The notes under the pieces are model-generated. The model made no database searches, was not told where the DNA came from, and saw nothing but the letters and a program-made list of their open reading frames with translations. Below are positions 24,253 to 31,655 of a stretch of 40,042 bases of DNA, in pieces. The DNA comes from an uncultured bacterium (GTDB lineage: Bacteria; Cyanobacteriota; Vampirovibrionia; Gastranaerophilales; Gastranaerophilaceae): contig CASFGU010000067.1 in the NCBI GenBank assembly GCA_949294395.1, positions 1-40,042 of the forward strand, written 5' to 3'. The position numbers and the translations under genes are program-made. How positions within the stretch are numbered: the first letter of the stretch is position 1; every line of letters begins with the position of its first letter.

Positions 24253-25311
24253 CTACCGCACAACCTTATTAAGCCCGTGAGGTTTGTCGACATTCCGCCC
24301 GAGGCATTTCGCAATCTCGAGCGCAAGAAGTTGAATTATAACAACAACACAGAATATTTTCACAATCTCACTTTCGCATTGTATATTAACATTATAATCA
24401 GCCGCAACTTTTTCATTAGAATTTCCTATAATACACAGTGGCGGGTTGTAATCCTCCTGTATTTTATTAAGATTCTTTATTGCCGTATAACTCAATTCAT
24501 TTACGGAAATATGAATCATTGCAGGACGGTTATTCAACACAGCTACATGACCGTGCATAAACTCGCCCAGAATATTTGAATATACATTTATATAAGAAGT
24601 TTCCTTGATTTTTAAAGAAGCCTCTTTTGCAATTGCGTAAGAAATTCCGTCAGCTGTTATTACAATATTTTTGAACTTAGAGAGGAACTTTGCCATAACT
24701 TTAATCTTTGAATGCAGGTTATAAGTATCCTCAACCGCACCTGAAAGGAATTTTAACTGTTCTATATACACAGAAATATCCTGCCCCTTAAGCGCTGCAT
24801 ATTTCAGCACAAGGAGTGTACAGCATAACATTTGTGAGGTGAGCGATTTTGTCGCGGCAATACTTTTTTCTTCACCTGCGCAGCAGTCTATTTTAAAATC
24901 AGCAGCCTGCCAGATTGTGGAATCTTTCTTGTTTGTAACACAAAGTGTACGCATACCGAGTTCTTTTGCTTTTTTGAGGGCTGAATTTGTATCCGAGGTT
25001 TCGCCTGACTGTGTTATAAAAACATAGAGAATATCATTTTCATGCGGCACTGCAGATTTCAGGAGAAACTCGCTTGAATAAATAGCACGCGCCTCCATGC
25101 CGGCAACATTTCCGAACAAATCCGCGGTAAATCTTGCGCAATGGTAAGAAGAACCGCTTGCGACGATAACAATCTTAGATACATCTGCCGGAATATCAAA
25201 CAGTATGTAATTATTATCATTAATATGGATTTTGAGCAGGTTATCAAGAACTGATGCCTGTTCAAAAATTTCAGTTTCCATACTGGATTTTGTATTCTTT
25301 TTAAAAAACAT
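24253..25311 (-). CDS. SIS-domain sugar isomerase-like protein (GlmS C-terminal type)
   Basis: A 352-residue protein with two SIS domains, like the isomerase half of glucosamine-6-phosphate synthase but without the glutaminase domain. Motifs: A-S-G-S-S-Y-H near residue 51, I-T-Q-S-G-E-T-S-D-T near 99, T-K-S-L-T-S-Q near 152 and the terminal N-V-D-K-P-H-G-L-N-K-V-V-R, comparable to the D-x-P-R-x-L-A-K-S-V-T-V-E end of GlmS. It may act on an aminosugar phosphate. ATG at 25311 with GGTGGA is chosen; a longer frame to 25374 would translate a palindromic repeat (P-S-P-L-R-E-G-R) and overlap gatB. The 64-bp palindrome follows the stop by 2 bp. Confidence 0.82.
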   Translation of the reverse strand: MFFKKNTKSSMETEIFEQASVLDNLLKIHINDNNYILFDIPADVSKIVIVASGSSYHCARFTADLFGNVAGMEARAIYSSEFLLKSAVPHENDILYVFITQSGETSDTNSALKKAKELGMRTLCVTNKKDSTIWQAADFKIDCCAGEEKSIAATKSLTSQMLCCTLLVLKYAALKGQDISVYIEQLKFLSGAVEDTYNLHSKIKVMAKFLSKFKNIVITADGISYAIAKEASLKIKETSYINVYSNILGEFMHGHVAVLNNRPAMIHISVNELSYTAIKNLNKIQEDYNPPLCIIGNSNEKVAADYNVNIQCESEIVKIFCVVVIIQLLALEIAKCLGRNVDKPHGLNKVVR

Positions 25312-25339
25312 AACATTCCACCCTGAAATTAAAAATCTA

Positions 25340-25360
25340 CCCTCCCTCAGGGGGGAGGGG
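25340..25360. repeat. Short palindrome between gatB and the SIS gene
   Basis: CCCTCCC, a TCA loop and a G-rich complement. On the minus strand it follows the gatB stop by 6 nt and is succeeded by GATTTTT, so it may act as a weak terminator. Its CCCTCC core resembles the arms of the 64-bp palindrome at 24187. Confidence 0.6.
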
Positions 25361-25366
25361 AAAAAT

Positions 25367-26809
25367 TTATCCAAGAATTTCTTTCAATAGCTCGTTAACG
25401 GCTTTTGGATTAGCGCGGCCTTTTGTTTCTTTCATAACCTGTCCTACAAAGAAGCCGAGAAGCTGAACTTTTCCTTTTTTGTAAGCTTCAACCTCTTTAG
25501 GATTTGCTGCAACAACTTTTTCACAGACTTCCTTGATTGCGCCTTCATCAGAAATCTGGCTCAATCCGCGTTTTTCAACAATTTCAGAAGCCTTTGTGCC
25601 GTCCTTCATCATATCAACAATAATTTGTTTCCCGATATTATTAGAAATTGTATTTTTTTCAATTAAAGCAATTAATTCTACAAGGTTTTCCGGAGTTAAT
25701 TTAGTTTCGGTGATTTCTTTATGTTCTTCTTTAAGATAAGCCGCAATTTCGCCCATAATGAAGTTTACGGCAATCTTTGGAGTTGCACCTAATTCAAGAA
25801 CCTTATCAAAGAAAAGTGCAAGCCCCATTTGTTCAACGATTACACTTGCATCGTATTCACTTAAGCCTAACCCCATATATCTCTGACGTTTTTGTTCAGG
25901 AAGTTCCGGCATTTTGGAACGGATTTCTTCAACCCATTCTCTGGAAATTTCCAGAGGCATCAAGTCAGGTTCCGGGAAGTATCTGTAGTCATGTGCATCT
26001 TCTTTCCCTCTCATCGAACGGGTTTCGCGTGCATTATCATCCCAGAGGCGTGTTTCCTGAACGACTTTTCCGCCTTCTTCAACAATATCAATTTGTCTGT
26101 CTATTTCGTATTCAATAGCTCTTTGAAGAGCTGAAAAACTATTTACGTTTTTGATTTCTGCACGTGTACCGAAAACTTTTGAACCTTTCGGCATAACAGA
26201 GATATTAGCGTCGCATCTCATTGACCCTTCTTCAAGGTTGCCGTCGCAAACACCTATGTATCTTACTATATTTCTGAGTTCCTCCATATAAGCTCTGGCT
26301 TCGTCAGAACTTCTCATATCAGGTTCTGATACGATTTCCAGTAACGGAGTTCCTGCTCTGTTAAGGTCAACTAAAGAATAGCTTGAGCCTGCAATACCTG
26401 CAGCGCCAGCGTGAACAAGTTTCCCTGCATCTTCTTCTAAGTGCGCACGGGTAATCCCTATTCTTTTACCCTTAATATCAATATGACCGTTTACACAGAT
26501 AGGTTCATCATACTGCGAAATCTGATAGCCTTTCGGCAAATCAGGGTAAAAATACTGTTTTCTGTCAAACTTGCATCTTGCAGGGATTTCACAATTCAGC
26601 GCAAGCCCTGTCAGAATTCCCATATTTACAACTTCTCTGTTTAAAACAGGCAGAACGCCCGGCATCCCTAAAGTAATCGGACTTGTTTCGGAATTAGGTT
26701 CTTTTCCAAATTCAGTTCCGTCCGGAGCAAATATTTTTGATTTAGTTTTCAACTGTGCGTGAACTTCCAGCCCTATAACAACTTCATATTTATCTCTTAA
26801 ACTTTCCAT
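25367..26809 (-). CDS. gatB: Asp-tRNA(Asn)/Glu-tRNA(Gln) amidotransferase subunit B
   Basis: GatB activates Glu-tRNA(Gln) (and Asp-tRNA(Asn)) by ATP-dependent phosphorylation so that GatA-derived ammonia can amidate it. Length (480) is normal. Signatures: V-I-G-L-E-V-H-A-Q-L near residue 11, F-Y-P-D-L-P-K-G-Y-Q-I-S-Q near 87, H-L-E-E-D-A-G-K near 121, D-L-N-R-A-G-T-P-L-L-E-I-V-S-E near 147, D-Y-R-Y-F-P-E-P-D near 275, then the helical domain and a C-terminal YqeY/tail domain ending at the F-F-V-G-Q-V-M-K-E-T-K-G-R-A-N box that contacts tRNA. A strong AAGGAG site precedes the ATG. GatA and GatC are not in the window. Confidence 0.97.
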   Translation of the reverse strand: MESLRDKYEVVIGLEVHAQLKTKSKIFAPDGTEFGKEPNSETSPITLGMPGVLPVLNREVVNMGILTGLALNCEIPARCKFDRKQYFYPDLPKGYQISQYDEPICVNGHIDIKGKRIGITRAHLEEDAGKLVHAGAAGIAGSSYSLVDLNRAGTPLLEIVSEPDMRSSDEARAYMEELRNIVRYIGVCDGNLEEGSMRCDANISVMPKGSKVFGTRAEIKNVNSFSALQRAIEYEIDRQIDIVEEGGKVVQETRLWDDNARETRSMRGKEDAHDYRYFPEPDLMPLEISREWVEEIRSKMPELPEQKRQRYMGLGLSEYDASVIVEQMGLALFFDKVLELGATPKIAVNFIMGEIAAYLKEEHKEITETKLTPENLVELIALIEKNTISNNIGKQIIVDMMKDGTKASEIVEKRGLSQISDEGAIKEVCEKVVAANPKEVEAYKKGKVQLLGFFVGQVMKETKGRANPKAVNELLKEILG

Positions 26810-26863
26810 AGCTTCTCCTTATCGTATCTAAAGCTTAGCACAAACAATCACGCCGCGCAAATT

Positions 26864-27589
26864 CTATTTCTGCTCGACAATAACCCGTGCAGGGTAATTT
26901 TTAATTAAAAGTTCGTTCGCAACATTCATTGCGGTATCTTTCGAGTTATAAGAGCCTACCTGTAATGTATAACCGCTCCCCATTTTTCTGATAAACGGAG
27001 AAACTCCAAGCCCTGCATCCTGTAAAATACCTTTAGCAACTTCCGCCTGCTCTGCAGTAGAATAAAAACCCACAACAACTCTTGCGTTAATTGCAGGGGG
27101 CTGCGCAGCAGTCTGAGGTTCCGGTGCGGCAGGAGCCGGTGCGGGTGTTTCTTGAGTTACAGTCACTGTTTCTGCTTCTTTTTGCTGTACGGACGGAAGC
27201 TCCAGATTAATTGCTTCTTCGTCCTGCGGCAAAGCATTCTCATCTGCTTCCGCGTCATTTGTCTTTGGAATAATAACCTTTCCGCCGTCCTCTACGGCAA
27301 GATCCTCCCCGCCGATTGCATCGAAATTATCTTCCATCTGGATTTCTTTAAGCCTGTGATCTACACCGCCTCTTATTCCGTCCTCATCTTCCTGCATAAC
27401 AGTGGCATCATCCCCGAGATTAATCTCAACATCCGGCGACATAAGCTTTGCAAAGCCTAAAAATACCAGAAGCAGCGTAAAAAATACCGATACAAACAGA
27501 ATAAAACTCTGCCGCGGGTTACGTTTTACCAGCTTTTTGTAATCCTTATAACTTATATGCGTACTCTGTTTCGGTTCATCATCAATCAT
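26864..27589 (-). CDS. SPOR-domain membrane protein
   Basis: A 241-residue type II membrane protein: a 28-residue cytoplasmic start, a membrane helix (about 29-49), a long acidic and A/P/E-rich linker (60-165) and a C-terminal SPOR domain (about 168-241) with V-V-V-G-F-Y-S-T-A-E-Q-A, then Y-T-L-Q-V-G-S-Y-N-S-K-D-T-A. SPOR domains bind denuded septal peptidoglycan, so the protein probably gathers at the division site, like FtsN or DamX. It starts 3 nt after the stop of the DUF366 gene, at the end of a HEAT-queC-DUF366 run. Confidence 0.85.
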   Translation of the reverse strand: MIDDEPKQSTHISYKDYKKLVKRNPRQSFILFVSVFFTLLLVFLGFAKLMSPDVEINLGDDATVMQEDEDGIRGGVDHRLKEIQMEDNFDAIGGEDLAVEDGGKVIIPKTNDAEADENALPQDEEAINLELPSVQQKEAETVTVTQETPAPAPAAPEPQTAAQPPAINARVVVGFYSTAEQAEVAKGILQDAGLGVSPFIRKMGSGYTLQVGSYNSKDTAMNVANELLIKNYPARVIVEQK

Positions 27590-27592
27590 AAA

Positions 27593-28147
27593 TTATACTC
27601 CTCTAACTTTTGTACTTGCGAGAATTATATCATCGATTTCTTCCGAATATTTTTCGAGAATTTCATTTGCGAAAGCATCAATATCGCTTATACCTAAATC
27701 ATTCTCAAGCCCGCAAGCCTTTACAGGGGCACCGTTTGAATCTATATTAATTCCTGTATGAATAAGTATTGAATTTACAGACTTTGTGGCTATTGAAACC
27801 GTAAGTTTTTTATCGTTAAAGAACAAATCATCACCGCTTCTTCTGAGAGAAATCCCCCGTTTCTCAAGCGCTTCTTTAATAATGCAGATAAGCAGTCTTT
27901 GTCTGAAAACACCCTCCACAAGCCCGATATTAAACTGTTCCGAAATAAAACTCAGCATGGATTTGCTGTAAATAGGTTCGTTATTGATAACATCTTCAAT
28001 ATCGACCATTTCATCCAGCTTTACATCGCATTCACCTTTGAATGCAACAATCGCATCCCCCTGAATTTTAAAGTTCTTATAAATCCAGTGCGGCGAAAGC
28101 TGCCAGCCTTCATATTTAATTTCCTGTTCAATTAACTTTGTTTTCAT
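27593..28147 (-). CDS. DUF366-like protein
   Basis: A 184-residue soluble protein, most likely of the DUF366 family (PF04017). Signs: the N-terminal E-I-K-Y-E-G-W-Q-L-S-P-H-W-I-Y, a D-A-I-V-A-F-x-G-x-C-D-V segment, V-D-I-E-D-V, R-Q-R-L-L-I-C-I-I-K-E-A-L near residue 82 and a late S-I-L-I-H-T-G-I-N-I-D. The family's activity is unknown. It follows queC by 15 nt and precedes the SPOR gene by 3 nt. The family call is from memory of the pattern, not a search. Confidence 0.65.
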   Translation of the reverse strand: MKTKLIEQEIKYEGWQLSPHWIYKNFKIQGDAIVAFKGECDVKLDEMVDIEDVINNEPIYSKSMLSFISEQFNIGLVEGVFRQRLLICIIKEALEKRGISLRRSGDDLFFNDKKLTVSIATKSVNSILIHTGINIDSNGAPVKACGLENDLGISDIDAFANEILEKYSEEIDDIILASTKVRGV

Positions 28148-28162
28148 AATTAATACTTTATC

Positions 28163-28828
28163 TTAAAAAAGAAGTTTTATAAAGCGATCAGCATCGTTGT
28201 GAATAAGCGCATTTTTTAGCCTTACACAGGATTCACACACACCGCAATGCTTTTCTCCCCCGCTGTAGCAGCTTCTGACATATTCCAGAGGAATACCATG
28301 CTCTAAAGCCAACCTAACTATATCATTTTTATCGCAATTTATCAAGGGTGAAATGACTTTCGGGCGGATCTGTGTTGAATATTCAAACTCTTTATTCACA
28401 CTGTCAATAAATTCCTGCGTATTGTCCGGGAAAGTCGCGCCCTCCTCTTTATTGGCACCTATTATAATATGAGTAAAGTTTTGAGCGTCCGCAAAACTTC
28501 CTGCAATATTCAAAAAAAGCCCGTTTCTATTCGGTACCCAGACAAGTTTTGCCGACTGTTCGGGATTATCAAGAAGATCTCCTGACGGAACAGCTTTTTC
28601 CGACACAAGAGCCGTCGGGGTAATTCTTTTAAGCCAGTCGAGCGAAATAACCTCATGCCTGATACCGTAGTAAACAGAAATCTTTGCGGAAGCTGTAATC
28701 TCATCTGCGGCGGATTTTTGACCATAATCAAAAGTCAACGCAGTATCAACATTATATTCATCCTTCAAAAGCCCGAGGCTAACAAGAGAATCCAGTCCGC
28801 CGGACAAAAGTACCATTGATTTATTCAT
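28163..28828 (-). CDS. queC: 7-cyano-7-deazaguanine synthase
   Basis: QueC turns 7-carboxy-7-deazaguanine into preQ0 with ATP and ammonia, in queuosine synthesis for tRNA. The PP-loop L-L-S-G-G-L-D-S-L is at residues 7-15, F-D-Y-G-Q near 33, W-V-P-N-R-N-G-L-F near 93, and the zinc site C-x8-C-x2-C-x2-C near 187-202 (C-Y-S-G-G-E-K-H-C-G-V-C-E-S-C). Length is 221. The ATG at 28828 has GAGAGG upstream and overlaps the end of the HEAT gene by 8 nt. Other queuosine genes (queD, queE, queF) are not in the window. Confidence 0.95.
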   Translation of the reverse strand: MNKSMVLLSGGLDSLVSLGLLKDEYNVDTALTFDYGQKSAADEITASAKISVYYGIRHEVISLDWLKRITPTALVSEKAVPSGDLLDNPEQSAKLVWVPNRNGLFLNIAGSFADAQNFTHIIIGANKEEGATFPDNTQEFIDSVNKEFEYSTQIRPKVISPLINCDKNDIVRLALEHGIPLEYVRSCYSGGEKHCGVCESCVRLKNALIHNDADRFIKLLF

Positions 28829-29816
28829 CAAAATCCTCTCTCATTCGACCTGCCATACCGTCATCATCTCCTGTTTCATATTCCTCAAGCAAGGAAACCG
28901 CCTCAACTTTCAAAAAATCAGAATAATCCGGCTCTTTTACAACCTCATCAAGAATCCGGCGTCCGCGCATATTATATAATGCAATAAGGGCATTTTTCTT
29001 AACTTCGTCATCGGTGTCCGTCAGACAGCGTTTTATAACCTCGTAGGCATCAGGATTGTCGCTGTCCATCAGCGCTTCTATTGCGTTAATTCTTATCTGC
29101 GCGGACTCATCCATTAAAGAACTTTTTAAAGCATTAAACACTCTGTCGTTACTATCACAGCGGAGTTTCCCGAGGGCTTCGATAACCCGTTCTTTGAGGA
29201 ATGTAAATTTATCCATAATACCCTGCTTGGTTTCCAGAATACTGACGAGGGGCTCAAGGGCACGCATATCACCAATCATACCCAGAGCAGATGCTGCAGA
29301 TTCTCTTAAATAAACAGAGCGTTCTTCCTCATCTTTCATAACCTCAATCAACGGAGCAACCGCATACCTGTCGCCTATCCGCCCCAGAGCATCCGCACAG
29401 GCAAAACGGACTTTATAGTTTTCATCTTTATTGTTCAGGCAGTATAAGAGCGGGGTTACTGCAGAGGTATCTTTGAGGTTGGCAATCGCTTTAGCGCACA
29501 TTGCCCGTACATTTACGAACTTTTCTTTATCAAGATTATCGTTGTCAATCTTCCACAAAAGAATATCAAGAAGCGGGCTGAGAGAAGATTTATCACGGAA
29601 CCTGTCCTCACAGCGGATAAGATTCATTAACACATCGGGAGATTTGCAGATGGTAAGAAAATAATTATAAATTTTAACAAGATTATCACGCTCGTATGTT
29701 TCATCAAGGGCGTTAATTTTGCGGATAACATCCTCAGGGGCTGAAATATCTTTCCCCGGAAATAGATTGCATTTATTAGCTATAGCTTCCAAATCCAACG
29801 TATTTTTATCGTCCAC
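28821..29816 (-). CDS. HEAT-repeat protein
   Basis: A 331-residue all-helical protein. After an N-terminal 80-residue part, about six HEAT/PBS-lyase-type repeats run from about residue 85 to 300, with the recurring pattern A-x2-A-L-G-x-I-G-D-x-x-A-V-x-P-L. Such proteins are scaffolds; in cyanobacteria similar repeats occur in phycobilin lyases, but no pigment genes are seen here. The start is a GTG with a G-rich site upstream, and a well-formed promoter lies 19 nt before it. The gene overlaps queC by 8 nt, making it the first of the queC operon. Its binding partner is unknown. Confidence 0.85.
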   Translation of the reverse strand: MDDKNTLDLEAIANKCNLFPGKDISAPEDVIRKINALDETYERDNLVKIYNYFLTICKSPDVLMNLIRCEDRFRDKSSLSPLLDILLWKIDNDNLDKEKFVNVRAMCAKAIANLKDTSAVTPLLYCLNNKDENYKVRFACADALGRIGDRYAVAPLIEVMKDEEERSVYLRESAASALGMIGDMRALEPLVSILETKQGIMDKFTFLKERVIEALGKLRCDSNDRVFNALKSSLMDESAQIRINAIEALMDSDNPDAYEVIKRCLTDTDDEVKKNALIALYNMRGRRILDEVVKEPDYSDFLKVEAVSLLEEYETGDDDGMAGRMREDFDE

Positions 29817-29834
29817 TTCTTACCCCTGCTTTAA

Positions 29835-29863
29835 AATATACTACAAACGTATTTTTTTAGCAA
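29835..29863 (-). promoter_or_regulatory. Promoter of the HEAT-queC operon
   Basis: On the minus strand TTGCTA (29863-29858), 17-nt spacer starting with an A-tract, TATATT (29840-29835). Confidence 0.6.
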
Positions 29864-29954
29864 GCAAAGAAACCATTATTATATACACACCGCTTATGCA
29901 GCTAAACACACAGACTGCAAGAGCAAACAGCAACTCACCCTGCCGGAAGCTAAA
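29841..29954 (-). pseudogene. Possible small membrane protein or gene remnant
   Basis: A 37-codon open stretch on the minus strand encodes a strongly hydrophobic segment (about 24 residues from G-E-L-L-F-A-L to M-V-S-L-L-A) ending in K-K-I-R-L, typical of a membrane helix with a positive inside end. There is no ATG at its head and no well-spaced ribosome site. In the preceding frame a further short open stretch (K-P-A-L-I-L-A-A-E-E-D) could be joined by one frameshift. It lies between the CheR-like gene and the HEAT gene and overlaps the HEAT promoter. It may be only chance. Confidence 0.25.
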
Positions 29955-30020
29955 TTATCTTCCTCTGCTGCCAGTATCAAAGCCGGTTTAAAAAATTTTG
30001 ATTATCAGCACCTGTCAGAG

Positions 30021-30764
30021 TTAGTTTTCGTAAACGTGGTTCAGAGGTGTTTTCTTAAATCCGGCAGCTTCAAGCTTCTCACCTATACCCATATCATCTT
30101 CAAGGTCACCGATTATAATCATACAGTTGTCTTTCAGTTTTGTTGTTACTGTATTTATAACACCGTTGCGTTTATCTTCCGGAATATACGGCATGATATT
30201 TCTCAGCATAACAACTGTATCTTTTTCCGGTAACCTGTAAACATCTTTTATAACATCGGCTTTGCTGTATCTGATTTTGCTCTTGGTTTCATAGCTCGGA
30301 TGAACAATCATGGATTCATTTTCCGGAAGCTGGTTATCGATAACAAAATATTTTCCGAGATTATTCTGCGAATAATGAATAACAGCATCTATATCCCTGA
30401 AATACATACGTGTACAACTTGATCTGATTTTATCAAGAATAAAATCGTCGTTATCCTTCGCCATAATCGGGAAGTATTTTCTTGCATTAAATTTGAATCT
30501 TTCATTCAATAAAACAGCCATTGACATTGGTTCAGAACCGTCCGAACAACCGTATGAATAGATATTAACTTTCTCGGAATTTCTGTACTTGTTGTCCATA
30601 TAAGTTGCAAGTTCATTCCAGTGCAAGTCCTGACGAAAAAAACAGGTTGTGTTGCTGTTCTTAATATTACCTTCAGAATCCTTTACGTTACGTATAATAC
30701 TCTGAAAAGCCGGCGCCCGGCGCCCTGTTGTATATGAATTTTGTGATACTGGTGATATTCTCAT
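30021..30764 (-). CDS. CheR-like SAM-dependent methyltransferase, orphan
   Basis: A 247-residue protein with CheR-type motifs: T-C-F-F-R near residue 41 (CheR has T-x-F-F-R), S-Y-G-C-S-D-G-S-E-P-M-S-M-A near 71 (matching S-A-G-C-S-T-G-E-E-P-Y-S), A-K-D-N-D near 103 for the ribose-binding acidic loop, and V-V-M-L-R-N-I-M-P-Y near 190. The N-terminal tetrahelical domain of chemotaxis CheR is absent and is replaced by a 25-residue tag (MRISPVSQNSYTTG, then P-A-F-Q-S). There are no receptors, CheA, CheB or CheW here. The methyl acceptor is unknown. It is divergent from purS over overlapping promoters. Confidence 0.75.
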   Translation of the reverse strand: MRISPVSQNSYTTGRRAPAFQSIIRNVKDSEGNIKNSNTTCFFRQDLHWNELATYMDNKYRNSEKVNIYSYGCSDGSEPMSMAVLLNERFKFNARKYFPIMAKDNDDFILDKIRSSCTRMYFRDIDAVIHYSQNNLGKYFVIDNQLPENESMIVHPSYETKSKIRYSKADVIKDVYRLPEKDTVVMLRNIMPYIPEDKRNGVINTVTTKLKDNCMIIIGDLEDDMGIGEKLEAAGFKKTPLNHVYEN

Positions 30765-30770
30765 ACTATT

Positions 30771-30803
30771 CTAATAGCTCTGAATATTTTTTTTTGCTAT
30801 TAT
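30771..30803. promoter_or_regulatory. Overlapping divergent promoters, CheR-like gene and purS
   Basis: Plus: TAGCTC (30775-30780), 17 nt, TATTAT (30798-30803). Minus: TAGCAA (30799-30794), 17 nt, TATTAG (30776-30771). Each -10 overlaps the other -35, within a perfect 7-bp inverted repeat TAATAGC/GCTATTA around a T-tract. The two promoters cannot be bound at once. Confidence 0.55.
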
Positions 30804-30813
30804 GTAAAGTGTT

Positions 30814-31065
30814 ATGAAGAATTATAAAGCAATTGTAAAAGTTAAATTAAAACCTGAAATCAAAGACATCAAGGCAAAAGCCCTTGAACAGGCTGTTTCA
30901 CACCTTATTGAGGTTAAAAATCTCAACTGCAGAACCGGAAATATTTACATTTTAAATTTTGAAGCGGAAACAAAAGATTGCGCTGAAAAAATAGTAAAAA
31001 CAATTGCTGATGAAATTCTTGCGAACAGTGTTATAGAAGAGTATGAAATTCAATGGGAAGAATAG
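30814..31065 (+). CDS. purS: FGAM synthase subunit PurS
   Basis: An 83-residue PurS, the small dimeric protein that joins PurQ and PurL in the three-part formylglycinamide ribonucleotide amidotransferase of purine synthesis. It shows the typical N-terminal V-K-V-K-L-K-P-E-I-K-D and a ferredoxin-like pattern through E-A-E-T-K-D-C-A-E-K-I-V. The ATG follows closely on an A/T-rich leader with AAGTGTT and no strong ribosome site. PurQ begins 13 nt before its end, so the two are translationally coupled. Confidence 0.92.
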   Translation: MKNYKAIVKVKLKPEIKDIKAKALEQAVSHLIEVKNLNCRTGNIYILNFEAETKDCAEKIVKTIADEILANSVIEEYEIQWEE

Positions 31066-31655
31066 CTGTAAAAGCCGGAATAATTACATTTTTAGGCACA
31101 AATTGTGAATTTGACACAAAAAGAGCATGTGAATTTTTCGGATGGAAAACAGAACTTATAAAACATTCCGAAAAAATTGAAAAACAATATGATATAATAT
31201 TTCTTCCCGGAGGATTCTCATACGGGGATCACATATCAGCCGGAAGGATTGCAAAACTTACTCCTGCCGTGCAGTCGCTTCCTGTAGGGAAAAGCTTAAT
31301 TGTCGGAATTTGCAACGGATTTCAAATTTTAACCGAGGCAAAACTCTTATCAGGCGCTCTGACATTTAATGACAGCTTAAAATTTATTTCAAAAGTTGTT
31401 CCGCTTGAATTTCAGAGGCAGATTATCCATCTTCCTGTTGCGCACCATCAGGGGAATTACACCGGACACGGAAATGAAGAAGTTATTCTGCGCTACTGCG
31501 AAAATGTAAACGGTTCAGATGAAATGATTGCAGGAATTTATGACAGGAAAAATAAAGTTATAGGAATGATGCCGCACCCTGAACGCGCTGTATTTGATGA
31601 ACTCGGGCTGGTGGACGGCAGAAAGGTTTTTGAATTTTTTAATGAAATATTATAA
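31053..31655 (+). CDS. purQ: FGAM synthase glutaminase subunit PurQ
   Basis: A class I glutamine amidotransferase of 200 residues that supplies ammonia to PurL. The oxyanion and catalytic regions are intact: P-G-G-F-S-Y-G-D near residue 51, nucleophile Cys in V-G-I-C-N-G-F-Q near 87 and the His-Glu pair in M-P-H-P-E-R-A near 174. The start overlaps purS by 13 nt, and the end overlaps the purL start by 14 nt. Intact, in contrast to the shortened purL next to it. Confidence 0.95.
   Translation: MGRIAVKAGIITFLGTNCEFDTKRACEFFGWKTELIKHSEKIEKQYDIIFLPGGFSYGDHISAGRIAKLTPAVQSLPVGKSLIVGICNGFQILTEAKLLSGALTFNDSLKFISKVVPLEFQRQIIHLPVAHHQGNYTGHGNEEVILRYCENVNGSDEMIAGIYDRKNKVIGMMPHPERAVFDELGLVDGRKVFEFFNEIL

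Noticed and set aside
25312-25374. Longer N-terminus of the SIS protein
   Set aside because: The extra residues translate a palindromic repeat, overlap gatB and lack a ribosome site.
29817-30020. preQ1 riboswitch upstream of the queC operon
   Set aside because: No preQ1 aptamer-like hairpin with an adjacent A-rich tail and ribosome site was seen.
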